From Eutreptiella sp. 'Long Island Sound 2002' (lineage: Eukaryota > Euglenozoa > Euglenophyceae > Eutreptiales > Eutreptiaceae): a stretch of DNA of 64,000 nt. Under the pieces are notes generated by a model that saw only the letters and a program-made list of their open reading frames with translations, made no database searches and was not told where the DNA came from. Positions 42,847-53,448 of this stretch are shown here, piece by piece (position 1 is the stretch's first letter; each line of letters starts with the position of its first letter). Location: contig OZ038383.1 in NCBI GenBank assembly GCA_964036045.1, forward strand, positions 67,957,725-68,021,724. Reading direction: 5' to 3'. Position numbers and translations under genes: made by a program.

Positions 42847-43500
42847 TTGCACGCCGTGCGCCGTGTGGGGCGTGAGCGGCAGTTGCACCTTGAGGTCCGT
42901 GCCTTATGCGGGGAAGTGGAGAAGGTCTTCGACGTGTTGGTTGACACGGGAGCTGAGGTCAGCTTGGTCAAGGCTGGCTTACTTCCGCCAGAGTGCTTGA
43001 CCGACAGTCGGAAGCCTGTCAGGCTGAAGGTGGCGAACGGCCAGTACATGGTGGGAGGCACGACGGAAGCGGCCATTGGGCTGCAGTTCGTGAACCACGG
43101 TGAGCTGAGCCGCCCGGACCTCAACAAGGAAATCCTCCTGTAAGGTTGCTTGTACCAGGCCGAGATGGACTGGGACATGATCGTTGGGTACGACTTCATG
43201 ATGGAGACAGACTCCGGCGTTCTCCCGGCCCAGGCCTCCATGACCCTGTACCAGGACGACCAGCTCTCGTGGCTTTCGTCACCTGAGCACCATGTGGAGT
43301 GCCAATGGATCCACCCGGAACGCAATCAACTCGAGGTAGCCGCGCTGGGCACTGAGCCAACTGGGCCAGCAAACCAGGAGTACGGTGTAATGCCGGAAGT
43401 GGCGAGCCGAGTGGTTGCGGACCTGGGAGCTTCGGATCTGGCCCTGGATGCGCTCTCTTCAGGAACCTCCGCCCATCTTCGGGTTTGTGAGAAGTACTAG
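42847..43500 (+). pseudogene. pol: Element A: aspartic protease
   Basis: The active site FDVLVDTGAEVSLV is intact. TAA at 43141-43143 replaces the CAA (Gln) of B in KEILL-Q-GCLY; reading continues in frame through MDWDMIVGYDFMM to RVCEKY and TAG at 43498-43500, where B has TGA. Protease, spacer, RT and RNase H of A all lie in one frame (42847-45611), damaged only by point stops. Confidence 0.82.
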
Positions 43501-44364
43501 AGCGCCCAGAACTCCGCATGGAAGAAGCACTGGGGTCCGCATCAGGGTTTGATGTTGATCCATTGCCCCTGATGGGACATTCCAAGGGCGGTAGCAAAGA
43601 TTCGCAAGGACCGCTCCAAGGCAGTGCTGGTTGTTCTTATGGGATGCACCGAGGAGGAAAGCACCCGAGATTGGGTGGTCTCACTGACCAACATGACCTT
43701 AAACAAGGTCGTCCTACCGGCTGGAGAGAGTGTCTATCAGGACGCTAAGGGACAGCCCATGCCACCCCAGAGATGGCCAACGGAATTCCACTATGTGGAT
43801 GGGGGCCTTGAGCAGGCCGACACCACGGACTTCGTGTGTGTCAACCGCATCATAGCGGAGCCATGGCGGCAATGCTTTGCGGTTTCCCCCGTTGAAATCG
43901 GAGAACCGGAGGAGGTCCTCACTGAAGAGGAGCTGGATCTGGTTCAGGGGTATATGGATCAGCCCTTCCACGACTGGAGAAGCCAGCGTGAGGGCAAGGG
44001 CCAGGACAAAGCCTGGTGGGAAGTGGACTCGATCGTCTCTGGTTCCTATGATGGGGATACCTTCGTACAGAGGGTGCTGGACCACATGTCCAGCCAGGAC
44101 GAGCCAATCAGCGGCAACCCACCCACCTACGGCGACCTGTTCCAAGGCAGGACCAGAGATTGCCCTTTGGGCCACCTGGGAAGACCACCTGAGCGATCTT
44201 GTGGAGGTACCCTGCAAGTAAGCTCAGTGGTTCAGGTGCCCGGAAAGGCCAAGGCGGAGTCCGAGGATTGCCCCAAGATCCAGGCATTGAGGGCCAGGCT
44301 CAAGCAGAAGTATGGTGAAACCTTCTTCAGCAGAAAACCTCTGTTTCCCCCACCGGTGCGTTGA
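43501..44364 (+). pseudogene. pol: Element A: Pol segment between protease and RT
   Basis: Reads HWGPHQGLMLIHCP, a TGA, then the open stretch 43624-44364 (TEEESTRDWVVSLTNM, LTEEELDLVQGYMDQPFHDW, LRARLKQKYGETFF). It is the counterpart of 27990-28655 and the start of the RT in B. It ends at TGA 44362-44364 where B has GGA. No known fold is assigned to the acidic part. Confidence 0.7.
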
Positions 44365-45615
44365 CCGTATGGTGAGGCGAAGATACGACTGAAGTCGGAT
44401 CCCCGAGTGTATCGACACCGGGAGTTCGCCCTGAGGGGCGAGAGGAAGGAGGCCATGGAGAAGATCCTCTGTGAGTTCATCGGGAGGGGCTGGCTTGAGC
44501 CAGGCCACTCCGAGTGGGCCTCCCCGTGCTTCGTCGTCCCCAAGAAGGTGGCCGGTGAGTGGCGGCTCGTGGTCGACTACCACGGCCTAAACGCCGAAAC
44601 GCAGCATGACAGCTATATGCTGCCCCTCATTGAGGACGTGCTGCAAAAACAACACCGGCGGAGGATCTTCACGGTGATTGACCTTAAACATGGTTATCAT
44701 CAGATGCCTCTCGCTGGGGAGTCCCGTTCTTGCACAGCAATGAGCACACCACTTGGACCCCTCCAGTGGCAGGTGATGCCCATCGGCGTTACCAACAGCG
44801 ATGCGACTTTTCAGCAGATGCTGGAGAACCTGCTTGAGCCAGTGCGTGACTGTGCGGACCCCTGCGTGGACGACGTGATGATCGCGTCTGGGAACCCCAG
44901 TATGAGCTTTGAGGAGCTCCTGGAGGCACATGAGAAGGGCGTCACCAGGGTGCTGGACCTTCTGGTTCGGCACAAGCTGACGGGCAGAAGTTACAAGGCC
45001 ACCATTGCGGTAAGCGAGGTGGTCTTTGCTGGCCACGTAGTCGGGAACGGGCAGCGGAAGCCCATACCTGGCAAAGTGGCTGCGCTTGAGCACTGGGAGA
45101 AGCCCAAACTGGTCTCTGAGCTACGGGCGTACTTGGGATTCTGCAACTACTACTCGGGGTATATCAAGATGTATGCCGAGTATGCAGCCCCCATGACGAC
45201 CATGCTCAAGGGCAACCGAGAGGAGACCAAGAAGGGGTCCAAGAAGGCTCTGGTCTGGAATGAGGAGTCCAACCGTGCCTTTGAGGGAATGAAGCAGGCG
45301 CTGCTATCCGCAGTGGGTCTGCACCTCGTGGATCCTGACCGAGTGTTCGTCCTGCGCACCGACGCTTCCGACTACGCCGTTGGCGCTGTGTTGGAACAAG
45401 TGCTTGACGACGGGAGGCACGTGCCAGTGGCCTTCTGGAGCCGAGTCCCGGCGGAAGGCCAGAGACGGACGTGGACGCCCCGAGAAAAGGAGGCGTACGC
45501 CATCGTCATGGCTCTCAGGAAATGGGCTGGGTACATAGCCCTCCATCCCGTCACCGTCTGCGCCGACCAACAGAGTCTGCAGTCGTGGCACAAAGAGCAC
45601 GTGGACACCCCCTCT
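44365..45615 (+). pseudogene. pol: Element A: reverse transcriptase and RNase H (cut by C)
   Basis: RT motifs: FVVPKKVAGEWRLVVDYHGLN, VIDLKHGYHQMPL (catalytic Asp), PIGVTNSDATFQ and CVDDVMIASG, where the usual Tyr/Phe before VDD is Cys. RNase H: LRTDASDYAVGAVLEQ, REKEAYAIVMALRKW, CADQQSLQSW (B has CTDHRSL). No stop within RT or RNase H from 44407 on. The frame runs into element C after HKEHVDT at about 45611; the listed end at 45720 is C sequence. The remaining few RNase H residues resume at about 56917. Confidence 0.88.
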
Positions 45616-45625
45616 TGTCCTGCCA

Positions 45626-46414
45626 CAAGGTTTTATAGTGATTTTCAACACTGTGAGTTTGTTGTGCCTCTCCTGCTGCTTGCTGCTGGTGTAGGGCTTC
45701 CTGCTGCTTGTTTTCGATGAGGAAAATGTTTTATTTGCTGAAATACAACCAATCCAGGATAACCCAAGCCAGAGATAAGCAAGTAGAAGAGAATCAGGAT
45801 CAAAGCATGAAGGGCTGCAGTGTCAACAGTGAAAGATGTAAGAATAATCACAGAAACTGCAACTCAGGGCAAATCGGATTGCATATTCACAAAGATAGTT
45901 GAAATGTTTTGGAAAAGAGTTGGAAAACTGCCCCATAGTCACTCAATCTCCATAGTGCCATCTCAGGAGATGCGCACTCTTTGTATTGGGTCCCATATGT
46001 GCTGAGGTGGCAGGGCATGTGGCCATGAGGTCACTGCCATGTCACATGGGATCTTCCTACTTAGCTAGGCTGACCGGGAATTGAACCCAGGACCTCTCAA
46101 AAAGAGGTGCCCAGCCCCCTAGGGTGCATACCACTAGGATAGCTAAGAATTCATGAGAAAACATAGATAAATTCATACGGTTTGCCCTGGATATGTCAGT
46201 TCTCAGTTAACTCTGAAGGAGGCGAATAGCCTCACATTGATAGGGGATTAAGGGGTCCACTCCATATCCTGATTTAGTGTTTGGTTCCATAGGTCAAAAT
46301 GTGTTATCACCACTTTTGGTTGGGCCAATACTAAGATAGAAATGCCTGTGTGCTTAGAGCACCTCTAATACAGCTAAAGTATACCCTCAAGCATTGGAAA
46401 AACACTTCTTCTTA
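45626..46414 (-). repeat. Element C 3' LTR
   Basis: Matches 56123-56912 with about a dozen differences in the first 280 bp. On the minus strand it begins TAAGAAGAAGTG. The next 10 bp (45616-45625, TGTCCTGCCA) look like a degenerate copy of the primer-site region, so the boundary is soft. Confidence 0.88.
46060..46147 (-). ncRNA. tRNA-like block in C 3' LTR (pol III A and B boxes)
   Basis: On the minus strand the 88-nt block starts CTTAGCTA and ends with the exact complement TAGCTAAG. Inside are TATCCTAGTGG (A box, 10 of 11), ACCTC-TTTTTGA-GAGGT, a perfect 5-bp stem with a 7-nt loop like an anticodon arm, and GGTTCAATTCC (B box, 10 of 11) within a foldable T arm. The boxes are 43 nt apart, as in tRNA genes. 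Six bases separate the T arm from the terminal stem, and the variable region is too short for a regular tRNA, so it is a tRNA-derived sequence and not a tRNA gene. Confidence 0.6.
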
Positions 46415-47778
46415 CTCCCCCTTTGTGCTGTGGTGGCCACCACTGTCGCACTTTCAGGAAAAGGGATTATTTCTTGGCCTTTCCTTGGTTTCCACATCTA
46501 CTATAAAATACCTATAGCTTCCCTCACACAGAAAAATGGGCCCTCACCGTGGCTGGCGCCTTTTTGCTGCTGTGTTCGTGACATTTCCTACAGAAAGCTC
46601 AGCGCTCATGGCGCTGCCGGGGTTCCTGTGGCTTGGTTGGGTAAGGTTGGGAGCATGCCAAAAACATGTGCATGTGCATCCCTCCCTCCAAGACGCAGTG
46701 CGACATAACCCCAATGCAAGACGCAATATACACACTCGCATGGGTTCTCGTAAACCTGCAGGCGACCTGTGACCTGTCTTAGGGCGAAGGGACTCGTTAA
46801 AAAAAATTAGATTGCTACTTGGTGGGGTCTTGGGTTCTGCTCAGTCTCTCCAGGCTGCTGCGTCCCGGCCCGAACACGGCCTACTCAGCGAGGCTGCGCG
46901 TGGGTATCTGTACAGACAGGAATGGGAGAATTATGGACAAATCCACACAAACGCGAAGCGACAACACCTAAATCCGTCAAATGACGGCGTAGAATTTTTC
47001 TAAGAAAACACACCTGAGCAGAATCTAATTGTGCATCAGATGCACATTTTTATAAAAATTGTAGTCATCCCTCGATTTTTTAAATCAAGAAATTCCTACA
47101 CAGAAAAAGGCGGCGCGCAGGAGCGGCTCCTAGCAAAGCGCCGGGAAATACAGAAATAATGAGATTATCAACGTATGTCTCACGTAGACAGGAAATTGAC
47201 GAGACACACATCCATAAATAAGCATACAGATTCCACCCACACTGCCAGAAAGAATCAAAAATCAAGAATTGGTACAAATAAGAATATGACTTCAATGAAT
47301 CAGGTATAAACCTCAGGTGTGCTCGTCTCATATGCAGCATGCACATTGCCCGTCTCTCGTCTCCGTGAACGAGTCTTGTAGCAGCGCTAACAAACGATAG
47401 AGGGCTAGATTAGAAAGATTGCAGATGATTAGAGGTCAGATCAGGGTGATTAGACATACACACAAGTGCATGGCGACTTTTTTCGGTTGCGCCTCGCTTT
47501 TCTCCTCACCTTGCTTCACTCTCAAGCGGTAGGTAAGGTAGGTAAGCCCAGATGAGGCCATCCCCTGGTAGAGTTCGTGATCGTGGGTAAGATTAGGCAG
47601 CAAGACAGTGATTGCAGAAGGTTGTTCGCAAACTCGTGCATGCTCGTGCATTCACACACGCATTGAAGGGTAGGCCACGCGAAATGCGCACGGTAAACCT
47701 TGTTTAGGTTACCCAGGGGCTCCTCGGTACATTCTTTAAGAGAGCCTGAGGAGTCTCTTAACGCTTGCTTGCTTGACA

Positions 47779-47866
47779 GGGGTGTTTGAGGACAGCGTAT
47801 TATAGGTCACACTGAGAAGCGTATAATACGTGGAGTGTGGCTTGGTTCCGCAGCCGCAAACACCCC
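47779..47866. repeat. Nested inverted repeats in C 3' region
   Basis: The outer arms GGGGTGTTTG (47779-47788) and CAAACACCCC (47857-47866) pair perfectly over 10 bp. The inner arms CGTATTATA (47796-47804) and TATAATACG (47822-47830) pair over 9 bp. Together they can form a branched or extended hairpin of 88 nt in the element RNA. Confidence 0.75.
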
Positions 47867-47919
47867 TTGGTTGGCCTTTGCTTTACAGGTGGGCAGATAG
47901 GGTGATTGGTGCACGCAGC

Positions 47920-47936
47920 AGCTGCCTTCGGCAGCT
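47920..47936. repeat. Short stable hairpin in C 3' region
   Basis: AGCTGCC, loop TTC, GGCAGCT: a perfect 7-bp stem. It could be an RNA structural element; function unknown. Confidence 0.6.
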
Positions 47937-48707
47937 ATCCCATTTTTCTGCCCCAGCTAAACAGGGGCGCTGATCACACAATCAATTAACTGCGCCTCAG
48001 CCAGGAGTGGCGAGGGCAGTTTGACTCCATCGACATCCACGCTGTGCACGCAACAAGAGCACCCCTTCCCTCCAAGCCCTAGCAGGGAAACGCGTTGTGG
48101 CGTCCGTGTTAGGCCACAGTTGCTTAGCAGCGCAGTGTTCTATTGTCTCCTTCACAGGAGGGTCATTAGGACCCACGACTTTGTTCATCAACACCACCCA
48201 GTAGAGCGTGAGTGTAGGAGTGGTAATCCTGATTGGGGGCTTGAGCCAGTTGCAGTAGCGCTTGCCCACCAGAATGGTGCCACTGTCGGTAGGGTGTGTA
48301 GAGTAGTGGTGTCTCCTGTCCCGCGTGCTTTTCCTCGTGGGCAGGTGAGTGCGTTAGCTTTTGGCCTTTAGCAAAAATGGGCGTTTTGTATGCCCTTAGC
48401 ACACTTGGCCACCCCTCCCCTCTAGTAGGTAGGGCTTTTGCCGTCTTCCCCAATGGATAGGCGCCAGCACAGAAATTGGGCGCCATAGGAGTGGTACCAG
48501 TAACTGACTAGGACCTTCGGTCCGACATCAGCGAAGCCCGTTGATTCGGGAGCCACGCCCGGGAGAGAGATGAGACACACACAGACATACGTAGCACACT
48601 TAGGGGTAAGGTTCAGTCCCTAGCTTTAGTCTTGGAGGCAACCGTCTCAGCGAGCCTCAGCAACTCACCAAGGTTGTTCTGGGACAAGTAGTCAACCAGA
48701 ACTGAGT

Positions 48708-49538
48708 TTAGGCGTCCCTCAGGTAGAACAAACGAGAGAAGGAGTCCCAGGTGGCCTCTTCCACTCCAAAGCCTTCCCAGAGGGTGAGGAAGCGCCAATC
48801 CTGGCGATAGCGGTGGCGTAAGACAGAATTCATCAGGTAGAAGCCCTCCTTAGCCATCTCCTCGGCGTTCATGTCAGGGAGTTCCCCTTCAACTTCCATA
48901 GGGCTGGCAGCCCCTTGTAGGTCTAGGGCGGCGATCTCCTCGTCCTTCAGCTCCCATTCTTCCCCACAGAGGTCTTCAGGATCATAGTAACGCTTCAGAT
49001 GTTGAGCAGCGCACACCAGGGTCCCCCCTAGATGGAGAGGACACCGCACAGTGATACGGTGTCCATCGACTGATAGAATCTTGTACGGCCCGAAGTATGG
49101 GTCATCGCTGGTGGAGCGTGGCCAGGCAGGTAGTCGACTGTGGTGCACCAGCACCCAGTCCCCCTCTTGATAGGTGGCCGGTACTCGGTGCTTGTTCTTC
49201 TGGTTCCACTGACGCTCCCCCACGCTCTGGAGCATAGCCTTGGCCTTGTCCACCTTCGCTTGTTGCTCTTGGACCCATTCACCCACAGAAGAATGAGTGT
49301 CCTCTGGATAGGGGGCATGTAGGAACCACGCCGGGCGCCCTAGGAATAGATCATGGGGCGAGTAGCCAGTCGCTGAACTCTCTTGGGAGTTCATCATCAA
49401 GGATATGACGGGGAGTAGTCTCACCCAGTGTCTGGTGCGTTCAGTTTTGCACCATATCCTTACATTCTCCTTGAGGACACGGATCTGTTGCTCACATAGG
49501 GGGTTGCTTGTGTGCGAGTAGGGAATCCCCGTAGACAC
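48708..49538 (-). pseudogene. pol: Element C: integrase C-terminal half with chromodomain
   Basis: 276 open codons. It starts in the catalytic core just before NPLCEQQIRVLKENVR (catalytic Glu about residue 15), then LPVISLMMNSQESSATGYSPHDLFLGRP, the C-terminal region (YQEGDWVLVHHSRLP, YFGPYKILSV, TVRCPLHLGG) and a chromodomain near residues 232-272 (YLMNSVLRHRYRQ, LTLWEGFGVEEATWD). The chromodomain is divergent but keeps the WEGF/TW pattern. The upstream half continues in other frames. Confidence 0.82.
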
Positions 49539-50077
49539 CTGGACATTGAGGGGCCTCAGGACCCTCTTCTACCAGCCGGTATCTGAGCGTACTCGTACAT
49601 CCTCATCGGAGTTGATCTCCTTGGGCGCCCCATAGACACAAAACCACTCCTCCAGGAGTATCTTGATAGTCTCCTCCCCGGTAATGTGCTTGGTACATGG
49701 GAACACCCTGGTAAACCCGGTCAACCTACAGGTTACCACGAGACGAAGTCATAGCCCCCGAATTTTGGCATCTCCGTGTAGTCCACGTAGAGAACACTGT
49801 TAACACAGTGAGGGTTGGGCAGGGTCGAGTGGAGACCTCTGTCCCTGATATGCCCTGGTTTGCAGGACCTGCACGGGCACTTGTTCACAATAGGCTGGAG
49901 GGCTTTCCGCTGTTGGTCGTCAGTCCACGTAGTGGGGAACCACTGCTTGAACAGCCTCAGGGTATGGTCAGCACCCACATGACCGCTGGACTCATGGGTC
50001 CACTTCAGCAGCGCTAGGACTCTGTCACTAGGCACCACGATGCGGTCCTCGTGCCAGAGGTAGCTCTTGTCCCTCTT
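49539..50077 (-). pseudogene. pol: Element C: integrase zinc-binding and core N-terminal half (broken)
   Basis: The frame 50038-49733 has HESSGHVGADHTLRLF and CPCRSCKPGH (His-His-Cys-Cys zinc region) and LYVDYTEMPKFGGYDF (first catalytic Asp). A stop after DFVSW and frame changes follow; VYGAPKEINSDEDV-like coding around 49600 in another frame carries the second Asp. Confidence 0.75.
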
Positions 50078-50700
50078 CTACTGATCTTGGTTGGCCAGGA
50101 GGGGTTCAAGGCCTTTTTTCAGGCGCTTGTAGATATCCCGAAACTCTTTCAGGTACTCCGATTGTTGGAGTCCATCCAGGGGGCGTATCATAGTCATGTT
50201 GAGGTCCAAGTGGACGTCCATACGGCTGAACGCCTGCATCGCCAGCGCTTCAGACCGGGCACCAATCAGGGTGTCGAAGTTGTGGCGGCTGATGTAGTCT
50301 GCACACTCGTTCTTCACTCCCTGGATATGGTGTACCGTCAGCCGTAGTTGACTGAGGTAGGTCCACCAGCGCCGTAGCTTGGCCTTCTCAGGTGGGGGGC
50401 CCTTCTGGAAAGTGCGGGCCAATTCTTGGTCGCACAGCCAGACCACAGGGTTACCCCCCAACAGTCGTGATTGTGAGGATAGCACTAGCATACCCGCGAG
50501 GAATTCCTGCTCATAGGTGGAGTAGTTCCCCCTGGCCTGGTTCCATTTCTAGTTCCAGTGGCCCAGAGGTACTAGGACCCACTTGTCGTCAGGGTAGCTG
50601 TGCTTGAGGGTTCCATCTCGGTTGAGACCTTCCGTCCCCCATTCGGAAATGGCCGAGTCTAACTCCTGCTTCTCATTCCACCACCGCCCACATTGCTGGC
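50078..50700 (-). pseudogene. pol: Element C: RNase H
   Basis: TDASNVGGGG lies at the end of the RT frame (about 50690). After a frame change the rest is read in 50491-50078 and just before it: YSTYEQEFLAGMLVL with the second acidic residue, WLCDQELARTF with the third, and VHHIQGVKNECADYISR, which corresponds to the V.Y.PGK.N..AD.LSR end of gypsy RNase H domains. It ends at a stop after LLANQDQ. Confidence 0.78.
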
Positions 50701-51798
50701 GTCGGTCACCAGGAAAATCTCCCCTTGTGCCCCAGGCACGCCGAAGCACTTAGCGTTGGCCACCTTTTCTTTGAGCTCGTCAAACGCTTGTTGCTCCTGT
50801 GGGCCCCAGCGCCAAGTAGTACTCTTTCTGATCAAGTCCGTCAGAATGGCGCTGGTGTAGGTGAAGTTTTTGATATGGCGGCGATAGAAGTTGCACGCGC
50901 CAATGAAGCTGCGTACATCATGAAGTCCTTTCTTGGGGTCTTCGTGTCGTACCTTAGCGTCCATCAGGGGTTTGGCCTTAGAGGACGCTGGGGTCCACCA
51001 CCCATAGCCAACGTCAAGCCCCAGGTACTGCATGGTCTCCTGCATGAACTCACACTTCTCCAGCTTGAGTCGTGTGTATTTCTCCTGGCAGAGCGCAAAG
51101 AACTCACCCAAGAGGATTACGTGGTCCTCCTGAGTATTGGTCCCGAGGCATACATCGTTGATGTGACCTTTCATCTGGGCCCCACGGGATATAAGCTCCT
51201 GCACCTTAAGTCTCCTTCGTAGGATGGACAAGATCTTGTTCATCAGCTCTTGGAATAGAGCGGGTGCGTTTGCCACGCCAAATGGCATGACCTTCCACTT
51301 GAACACCCTCCCCTGAGGGGTGATGAAGTCCAGTAGCTCCTGAGCGTTGGGCGTCAGGTCTACTTGCCAGAATACGTTCCTCTTGTCCATCTTGGTCTTG
51401 TAGCGACAGGAGGCTATCTTCTCAAGGGTAGACTCCATATTAGGAATGGACCCTGAGTGTTTCAGCGTTTCCTTGTTCAGCTCTCTGTAGTCCACTACCA
51501 GCCGTTTGGCTGTAGACCCAGGTTTAGCCACCAGGAAACAGGGGCTGCAGTGTAGAAGGTAGTCCCCGTCCTTGTACTCCAGAACTAAGCCCACGTCGAT
51601 ACATTCTTGTATCTGTCGCTCAATCTCGTCCGCCTGCTCTTTAGGAGCTGGATAGGGTCTCCTCCGGATCTTGTGACCCACGAACTCGGGTTTCAGCTTG
51701 AGGTCCATCTGTACCAACTTGTGGCATGAAACTTGAGGGGGTAGTTCTCCGAACACCTCCAGATAGGTCCTTATAAGCTTCTGCACCCGCGGGTCCAA
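50701..51798 (-). pseudogene. pol: Element C: reverse transcriptase with altered YxDD box
   Basis: About 366 codons without a stop. Motifs: LVAKPGSTAKRLVVDYRELNKET, TKMDKRNVFWQVDLT (motif A, Asp about residue 138), MPFGVANAPALFQELMN, then HINDVCLGT (212-220), where YIDD is expected. The Tyr is His and the first Asp is Asn, both explainable by single transitions, so this copy is presumably catalytically dead. The following thumb region (EKCEFMQETMQYLGLDV, FIGACNFYRRHIKNF) is typical of gypsy elements. Confidence 0.9.
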
Positions 51799-52884
51799 TA
51801 GCTTGATCTTATCCTGTCCTCCATGTCCTCATCAGAGTGTAAGCTGCTTGCCCCCTGCGTAATAGACGTCGGGAGGTGATTCTCCACCAAATCTTCGCCC
51901 TTGGTAGTGTCCTTCAACCCTTGGTAGGCATATAGTAGGTCTTGTTCAACCATCTCCGATGGACGATGGCAACATAGGCACGCTCCGGAGGGTTCACATA
52001 CACATTCCTCCGAGAGGTTGTCCTCCTCTCGGGTCCTCACATGGGCGCCCCACACGCTCTTCATGAGCTTAAGATCTACCTCCCTTTGCCAGGTGGTGAT
52101 CTTCTGTTCGAGGTCCACCTTCAATTGGGATAGATCTCCCATACGTCCTTGGTTCACCGGCCATGTGCTGCGGGTAGGCTTAGCGTAGCATAGCTTTTTC
52201 GCCACCAACTTCCTCTTGGAGTCCACATACTCCCTTAGCCTGGATCGAGGGTCCAGCTCTTCATCCACGGGGTCTTCCACCCTCATGGAGAGTAGGGGTT
52301 TCAGTGGGGCGACGCACTTTGCGTTCTCCACTTCCTCCACACAGGTCTGCACGAAGAAGGCGTCGTGCTCAGTTTCGTCATCCGAGTGGATAGAGCTAGG
52401 TACCTCGGATAGTCCACACTCAGAGACTCCATCAGGAACAGGTACATGGCAGGGAGAGTTCGGGGCGTGGGTGTTAGTCACGACGTACTCATGTCCTCAT
52501 GGGTGTAGTCTCGATAGCATCTTGAGGTCGTAGTCGATCATTCAAGTCACCCAAGGCGAGTCCATCGCTTTCTTGTTGTATAGCCTGGACCAGAGTCTGG
52601 TCCAGATCCTTCCAGAGGATGGAGGTAAGACCTCCGTCCACCACGCTGAGCATACTCCCCCATCCGGGTTTCCCAATAGGTGTCTTACGCCCCAGAGGCA
52701 CATAGATGGCCTCATCAGGTAACCGAACAGAGCTGATAGTCAGCCTGTACAGGAGGTTTCGCCAGTACACGTTGCCCCCATGGGCTCCCCAATCGGGGGA
52801 ACACAGGACCATACGGGAACGTTCCAAGGCCACCTTGGTCAGGACCTTCCCCGGTTCACTGAACCTGGGGTTCCCATAGGCCAT
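51771..52884 (-). pseudogene. pol: Element C: Pol spacer between protease and RT
   Basis: Two frames: 52884-52489 (SRMVLCSPDWGAHGGNVYWR, then LPDEAIYVPLG, then GWGSMLSVVDGGL) and 52481-51771 (acidic, with CVCEPSGACLCC, four Cys in a short span). The joint around 51790 needs a frame change to reach the RT. I do not recognise a domain, but the first part looks structured and not like a linker. Confidence 0.5.
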
Positions 52885-52899
52885 CCCGAAAGAGGGCGA

Positions 52900-53448
52900 C
52901 TAAGATTTGTAGCTGCAGTTCTTCCCCTTGCTGCAGTAAAGGTCCAGTACATGCTGCTTGTCGCTGGCGAACAACTCCACACTCAGGTCTTCTCTAGAGT
53001 AACGCAACTCCTTCAAACGTTGGTCTAAGACTTCCCCCAATAGTTGATAGTCCTCAGCTTTGGAGGCCGTTATCATGTTCGAGGGCTCCTCCTTTGATAG
53101 CCTCAGGTAGCTCGAGGTATGTTCCGACTGCTCCAGTGGCACGGACTCTCTGCCACTGCCGTGGTCCGCGTAGAGGAGGTAGGGCGCTTGCAGCGTCAGG
53201 GATTGTATCTGGGAGTGCTGCACGAAGAAGTCAGTCCCGAATACAAAGTCCAAGGACTCAGTGTCCATCACATAGAACCGATGGACCATAGTCCGGGAGC
53301 CCATAGGTACCTCCACTTCACAGTCCCCGCAGCTGTGCACCACATGTCCCTCCCCCATTCGTATAGCCGCAGTGGTCATGGTGTTCTTCAGGCTCCCACA
53401 AGGTAAAATTTTCTTGGCCACTATAGATATGGTCACGCCAGTATCCAA
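52900..53448 (-). pseudogene. pol: Element C: aspartic protease
   Basis: The active site LDTGVTISIV is intact, followed by FVFGTDFFVQHSQIQSL (the GTDF block) and LLYADHGSGRESVPLEQSE. It aligns along its length with the protease of element E at 63527-64000. A stop before LGGSEYLG separates it from the preceding Gag region. Confidence 0.82.

Larger units (their letters stand above)
46415..48707 (-). other. Element C long 3' non-coding region
   Basis: About 2.3 kb between the integrase end and the 3' LTR without convincing coding sequence. It contains nested inverted repeats (47779-47866) and a short hairpin (47920-47936). The rest is unremarkable. Frames such as 47997-48269 have no motif. Confidence 0.6.

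Noticed and set aside
46060-46147. A functional tRNA-Lys(TTT) gene
   Set aside because: The T arm is six bases away from the terminal stem, the variable region is too short and there is no regular D stem; only tRNA-derived similarity remains.
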